In this document: in pieces, positions 1 through 7,200 of the stretch
Position numbering within the stretch: the first letter of the stretch is position 1
Layout of the letters: every line of letters starts with the position of its first letter
Assembly (NCBI GenBank): GCA_902459845.2
Contig: CABPSV020000690.1
Coordinates: forward strand, 1 to 10,454
DNA from: Hepatocystis sp. ex Piliocolobus tephrosceles
Lineage: Eukaryota > Apicomplexa > Aconoidasida > Haemosporida > Plasmodiidae
Length of the DNA: 10,454 nt
Direction: 5' to 3'
Translations under genes and position numbers: made by a program
The notes under the pieces: generated by a model
Databases searched by the model: none
Told to the model about the DNA's origin: nothing
Seen by the model: the letters and a program-made list of their open reading frames with translations, nothing else

Positions 1-41
<41 letters not shown>
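1..41. repeat. Poly(dT) run, T41 at window edge
   Basis: Uninterrupted T from the first base to position 41; it may continue outside the window. Confidence 0.97.
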
Positions 42-44
<3 letters not shown>

Positions 45-323
45 CCAATTTTCTTATAAAGGTGCATTTAAATCAAAAAGGAAGTATGTGCCATTGTAAG
101 TACTTCATAGCTATACGGTTAACAACTATTAAAAAAAAAAATTATCACTATTTTTTACTTCCTGTTTTGTTAACATATTAAAAAAAAAACTAGGAAAATA
201 AAAAAATAAAGTTTTGTAAGCACATATCACACACACATATATATAAGATTATCTTTATGTTTCGTTATTTTTAATATATTTTTATTGTTTGAATAATAAA
301 TTATTCTCCACAAATATCCTTCT

Positions 324-332
324 CCCCCCCCC

Positions 333-363
<31 letters not shown>
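324..363. repeat. Fused homopolymers C10-A30
   Basis: Ten C (324-333) directly followed by thirty A (334-363). Runs of ten G or C are exceptional in DNA of this composition. The opposite strand reads T30-G10. Confidence 0.97.
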
Positions 364-365
<2 letters not shown>

Positions 366-552
366 AGAAACGGAAGAAACGGAAGAAATAATAATTTAAC
401 AAACTTATAAAAAAAATAAGACATTTAAAATAGTAACAATTCCGGCTTTTTGAAAGATATATAAACGTTAAAAAAGAAAAAAAAATATATGTGGAAAACA
501 GAGTTTATTACATATTTTACAGTGTACATATAAGCATATATATGTGTATAAG

Positions 553-576
553 TATATATATATATATATATATATA
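553..576. repeat. (TA)12 microsatellite
   Basis: Twelve TA dinucleotides in the upstream region, a usual Plasmodium intergenic element. Confidence 0.95.
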
Positions 577-679
577 ACATTTTAATTATATAATTTTTAC
601 AAAAATATAAAAGACAAAACACATAACAGTTAACAGTCAACACGATATGTGTTTGTATAAAAAACGGACGTTTCTTTTT

Positions 680-683
<4 letters not shown>

Positions 684-721
<38 letters not shown>
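684..721. repeat. Poly(dA) run, A38, 30 bases before the start codon
   Basis: Thirty-eight uninterrupted A ending at 721; the ATG is at 752. If transcribed it would form an unusually long poly(A) stretch in the 5' leader; if not, it marks a nucleosome-depleted core promoter. Confidence 0.95.
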
Positions 722-722
<1 letters not shown>

Positions 723-751
723 GTAAGTTCAAAATAAAAATATAAAACAAG

Positions 752-1241
752 ATGAATGCTATTCAAACACAAAACATTAATAATTCAAGTGATATTAATA
801 CAGTTTCATACGCCAGTAGTAATAATGTAATTAAGTTTGAGGTTAATAGTGAAATGGTTAGTAATATAGCTAGTGACAATGTAGCTAATGATAGTGTAAC
901 TACCAGCAATGCAACTGACAACAATACAACTGACAACAATGCAACTGACAACAATACAACTGACAACAATACAACTGACAACAATACAACTAATGTAGAA
1001 CACACTGGTACGGTAATTACTTCCCAACATTCAAGTGAATGTAAAGATGATAAAATAAATCACAATTTTAATAAAGGAGATAAGACAGTTAAACAAGAAA
1101 ATGTACAAACAAACTATAATAATAATGATATGGCAAATAAAAGTTATAATGTAAATTCATTTACTTCTGTAAGTAATAATGCTTGTTTAAAAAAAATTAC
1201 AACAACAACAATAGCAACAACAATAGCAACAGCAACAACAA

Positions 1242-1285
<44 letters not shown>

Positions 1286-4200
1286 ACAACAGAGATAAAT
1301 GAGCTTGATAAAAAAAATGTACATAATAACACGGATAATGAAATAAACGAAGAAGAGGAACAAAAAAAAAAAAAAAAAAATAATGGTGATGATGACAATG
1401 AAATAATTAGTAAGGATATGATTAATAACATTGAACAGATAAATAATGAGAATAACAGTATTATTCATGATGGTAATAAAAAAGTTAATGCTAACTGTAT
1501 AAACAGTTTTAATGATACGAATAATGTAAAAGGTACTAACACTATGTTAAACACAAATAAAATAAGAAGCGCGAATAAAAATAGTTCCAATACAAATAGT
1601 TCTAATAAAAATAGTTCAAATAAAAATAGTTCAAATAAGGGAAATAGTAATCAGAACCATAGGATGAACCAGAACAATAGAAAAAATGAAAATAATATTA
1701 AAAATGAAAATAATATGAAAAATGAAAATAATATGAAAAATGAAAATAATATGAAAAATGAAAATAATATGAAAAATGAAAATAATTTGAAAAATGAAAA
1801 TAATAATATGAAGAGTAAGAGTAATAATATGAAGAGTAAGAGTAAACCATATGATTCCGAAACTAAAAAAAAAATGACTAATACACGAACTTATGTAAAT
1901 AATCAATATAATAATAGTAAACATTTTTACAAAAATGAAAACAGGTATGATAATTCCGATTCAAATAAACAATGGTTTAACACATATAGTAACACGAATA
2001 TAATAAATAATAAAATGTATGCACAAGAAGTACAAGCATATAAAGATGTAGATACAAGTCATTATAATTATAACTACGATATTTATAATAAATATAATAA
2101 TTATGGGAATTATAATAATAACAAATATAATAATGATTGTAATAGTAATGCATATTTAAACCAAATGTATACATACCTAAATATATACAACAGTAATTAC
2201 ACTGATTATCCATATATAAAAGAAACAACAAATAACATAAATTATCCATACTACCATAATAACGCTCCAAATAATATACTAATGAATGATTTTATAAAAG
2301 TACAGGATGTGTATGACCTAGCTAATATACAACTGAACAATAATATGCAACTAAACAATAATATGCAATTGAACAATAATATGCAATTGAACAATAATAT
2401 GCAACTAAACAATAATATGCAACTAAACAATAATATGCAACTAAACAATAATATGCAATTGAACAATAATATGCAACTAAACAATAACATACAACCCAGT
2501 AGTAGTATACAATATAATCCAAGTATATATTACAAGAATCATGAATATCTGAATGGAATGAATAATAACTATATATATAATAATAAGAATAATAATAATA
2601 TGTTATTAAATGATTATTTTAATCCTACGAAATTTGAGAATAGTATAACACATATAAAAAATGAAAAAGATATTGTTACTAGTGGTATTAACAGAACTAA
2701 AGTAAATACATATGGAAAGAATATAAAACATGAATACCATACAAATAATAACAGTGTTAATAACATGGAAAAAACTAATAAAAAACAAACAAATAAAAAA
2801 AACAAACAGGTGGACAAACAAACACATGTTGATATATTAAATAAAAAAGAAATAAAAAACGAAGGTACTGAGTTAGATACTGAAAAAGGATTAAATGTTA
2901 GACTAAATACAAACATTCACAACTTGAATGAAAAAGAAAAGGGATATAATAACGAAATAAATGCTTTGGCTGTTTCAACTATCCCATGGTCTGCTAGCAA
3001 CAATAACCATAAAGATAGTAAATTTTATACAAATTTTGGTAATAATAGTAATTATCATGGCATTAAAACTTTGGAAAATACGTTTGATGTGAATAGTTTT
3101 AAAAATTCGGTTAATTATATGTCTGTTCGTAATGTAGAAAAAAAGTTTTATCCAAACAAACAATACATTCGTATAACCGAAAATAATAATATGATGGAAA
3201 ACAAAAAAAATGTTATTCCTATGCATAAAAGCAAACAGTTTGTACATAATGCTAAGGACACTATTACTTCAACTGTTTATGGTCAAGGGGAAGAAAGAGC
3301 AAACATAAAAGGAGTATTACAGAATCAAGACCAAATTACAAAATATGGGATAAACAAAAATGGTATTTCATTGTATAAACGTAAGATGCATAATGATAAA
3401 GAATATAATATTGGTCATAATAATATGGGTCATAATAATAAGGGACATAATATGGGTCATAATAATATGGGTCATAATAATAAGGGAAATAATATGGGGC
3501 ATAATATGGGACATAATATGGGACATAATATGGGACATAATATGGAACATAATAAAGGACATAATAAAGGACATAATAAAGAACATACGAATCCAATTTT
3601 AAGCATACTTAATACAAGCGGCAAAAACCCTAACATGGAAGTTAATAAAGAAATATACAAATTTATAGATTATTGTGTTAAAAATCGTGGTAATAAATAT
3701 TTATTAGATGTATTAAACGACTTATCATATACCCCTAATGATGTTAATTCTATTACCCCTGATAATACTGTTGTCAGTACTAATAATAAAGACAGTATGG
3801 GTGACTTAAATAATATGTTTAAAATAAAAATAAGTCAAGAAAATATGAACACTATTGCGTCATTAGAAAATAATGTGGAAAATCAGACCATAGACAACAT
3901 TAAGAGTGTTACTACCACTATCAATACGGGTTCTAATATGGGTCCTAATACAGATGCGAATACAGGTTCAAATGCAGATGCGAATACAGCTCCCAATACA
4001 GGTTCAAATGCAGATGCGAATACAGCTCCCAATACAGATGCCAATACAGATGCCAATACAGATGCCAATACAGCTCCCAATACAGCTCCCAATACAGCTC
4101 CCAATGTCAGCACGAACGGTAGTATTAATACCAGTGTCAATGGAGGTATCGTTTCAAAACTAAGTTTAGACGATATAAACATGACCCTACTACATAGCGC

Positions 4201-7200
4201 TTATATAGATAATATAACAGTCGTTAAAAAATGTCTTGAAATGAATGCAGATGTAAATTATACTGATAAAGTAGGTAGAACAGCTTTACATTATGCATGT
4301 GTGGGTGAATACTATGAAATTTGTAATTTATTGATAAAACATGGAGCAGAAGTGAATATTTCTGATTTTAAACAGTGGACCCCATTACATGTTGCTGTTA
4401 CGAAAATGCATAACGAAATTACAGAATTATTATTAAAACATAATGCTAATATAAATGCCTTATTACCTCATTCGTTATCACCTAATAGAAGAAATGCTAC
4501 AGCTAGTATGAGTATACATTTTGCAGCCATAAAAGGAAACAAAGAAATAACAAAAATATTAATAAAATATGGAGCTAAAATTAATGACGTAGATATATCC
4601 AATAGAACACCATTACATTATGCTGCATATAGACCAAATTCTGATTATTTAGAATATTTAATAAAGGATGAAAAAGCAAATGTAAATGTGTTTGATATAC
4701 ATAATAGGTTACCTATACATGCAGCTTGTTTAGGTGGTGTCTTAAATAATGTAAAAATTTTAATAGAAAATAAAAGTTATTATCAAAAAAAAGATATTTA
4801 TAACATGAGTCCTTTAGATATAGCACAGATTAAAAAATTCAAGGACATTAAAAACTATTTGGAAAAATATATAAGTATTAATTATATTCCTAACCATTTG
4901 GAGGGCTTAAGTAAACCAAGTTGTGGCTTGTCAGATGAGACGAAAGTAAATGAAGAACATGCTAATACAGATAATAGTGGTCAAAAAAAAAGTGAGCATG
5001 ACTTGAATAATAAAAGTGAAGATACTAACATACAACTTAACAAAAAAGAAGCGAACAGTTTGGAGGTAATCGACGAAAAAAACTTAGATCCGAAAGAATT
5101 TTATAACGACAACCAAATGATTAAAGACATATTAATAACAACTATTAGTACAATTTTTAAAGAAAAAAATAAAGCACAAATAAAACGTGTGGTCGATGCT
5201 TTAGGTGTATACATAACTTTAAGTTTGTTAGAAAAAACTATTTTGATTCAAAAATATGGAGGGATAAATATGGTTGGTAAGACAGGAAAAAGAACTAGCG
5301 GTGGTGTTTTTTTTTATTTAATAAAATATATGTATCGAAATGATATAATATCGAAATCTAAGTATGATTATATCCTTGAAGAAGAAAAGGAGAAAAAAAA
5401 AACATATCTTAAGTTGAAAAAAAAATTATTACAAGAAGAGGAAAATAAAAAGGAGGAAAATAAAAAGGGGGAAAATAAAAAGAGGGAGAATAAAAAGGGG
5501 GAAAATAAAAAGAGGGAGAATAAAAAGGGGGAAAATAAAATAGAGAAAGACAAAAAAGAGGAAACCAAAAAAGAAGAAACCCAAAAAGAGGTAAATAAAG
5601 AGGTAAATAAAGAGGTAAACAAAGAGGTAAACAAAGAGGTAAATAAAGAGGTAAATAAAGAGGTAAACAAAGAGGCAAATAAAGAGGTAAATAAAGAGGT
5701 AAACAAAGAGGTAAACAAAGAGGTAAATAAAGAGGTAAACAAAGAGGTAAACAAAGAGGTAAACAAAGAGGTAAACAAAGAGGTAAATAAAGAGGTAAAC
5801 AAAGAGGTAAACAAAGAGGTAAACAAAGAGGTAAACAAAGAGGTAAATAAAGAGGTAAACAAAGAGGTAAATAAAGAGGTAAATGGGCTGTCTGTTGCGC
5901 GTGCTGATACATCTATTGCCATAACAAATGAACCAAATAGAAAAAATAAAATAAGTAAACTGAGTAATAAAAAGAATAAAAATAGTACAACTAATGTGAT
6001 TAATAATAGTGGTCTTAATAGTGGTCTTAATAGTGGTCTTAATAGTGGTCTTAATAGTGGTCTTAATAGGGGTCTTAGTAGTGGCAATAGCAGAGATTTC
6101 AATAAAGAACTCAACAAAAGTACTGAAATATACAATATGACTAGACGCAACTTTAACAGAGATAGTAACAATACTAATAATTCCATTTTAAAAACAAAGC
6201 AAGTTGCACAATTTAATAATAAATTATCAGGAAAAGGTAATCTAAATAATAAAGTTGTTACGAGTGAAAAAAAAACAGAGAAGAATAACAATAAAGATTA
6301 TATTAAAAACAGAATAAACACAATAAAACAGACACAGAAAAATATAAATAATATTAATAGTAATGGTTTTGCAAAAAAAATGAATGTAAAGTATGTTACA
6401 CATAACATGTTCAACAAAATTAATAACAGTAATGACAACAATAATAGTAGTAGTAGTATTGGCATTAATAAGAATGTTAATTGTAATATTGTTTCTACGG
6501 ATAAAGGACAAAAAAGAAATGAAAATAAAAATGAAAATAAAAATGAAAATAAAAATGAAAATAAAAATGAAAATAAAAATGAAAATGAAAATAAAAACGA
6601 AAATGAAAATGAAAATAAAAATAAAAATAAAAATGAAAATAAAAATGAAAATAACAATAAAAATAACAATAAAAATAACAATAAAAATAACAGTAAAAAT
6701 AACAATAAAAATAACAGTAAAAATAACAATAAAAATAACAGTAAAAATAACAATAAAAATAACAATAAAAATAACAATAAAAATAACAATAAAAATAACA
6801 ATATTGGTAGCTTATCCACTTATAATAATACAGAAAAGAATGAAAAAACATTAAACGAATATAGTAATAACATTTGTTTGAAAAAATATAATTATATTTT
6901 AAAAAACAATAAGGATGGTAAAAATGTACCACCTTATTATAAAAACAATAAATCAGATGATATAGCTCTAAAAAAAAAAAAAAATAACAATAACTTTGTG
7001 AATAGTAAAAAATTATCTGTTTCGAATGATTCCACTAAAAATATAACCAAATATAAACAAAAGAATAAACATTTCAATAGTAGTAATGTAGTTGTTGATA
7101 GGAGCAATAACGACGAAAACACAGACAGCGTTATTAATAATAAAATATTTACTAATAACGTCAAGAATAAAAGTGTTGAAAACGGAGCAAATAATAGTGC

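Larger units (their letters stand above)
1..751. other. Upstream non-coding region
   Basis: No credible gene on either strand: the short open frames here are homopolymer artefacts rich in Phe or Lys. The most complex part is about 42-130, which may belong to whatever lies beyond the window edge. Contains T41 (1-41), C10A30 (324-363), a (TA)12 run (553-576) and A38 (684-721). It should include the promoter and 5' leader of the gene at 752, but I cannot place the transcription start. Long dA:dT tracts are typical of nucleosome-poor Plasmodium promoters. Confidence 0.8.

Noticed and set aside
723..728. GTAAGT as a splice donor in the 5' leader
   Set aside because: No upstream exon can be supported, and the downstream frame begins with its own ATG after an in-frame stop; kept only as a remark.
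227..772. Minus-strand frames of Phe runs and TyrIle repeats upstream of the gene
   Set aside because: Produced by poly(dA) and (TA)n tracts; no conserved sequence.
3360..3660. Open frames on both strands over the GHN array
   Set aside because: Repeat-driven shadows; the frame of the large gene is the only one continuous with folded domains.
5368..6291. 307-codon open frame on the minus strand rich in Leu-Phe-Thr-Ser
   Set aside because: It is the antisense reading of the ENKK and EVNK arrays, whose units are multiples of three without stops on that strand. No domain and no independent evidence.
6298..6932. Overlapping minus-strand frames rich in Phe/Leu/Tyr
   Set aside because: Antisense shadows of the NENK/NNNK array.
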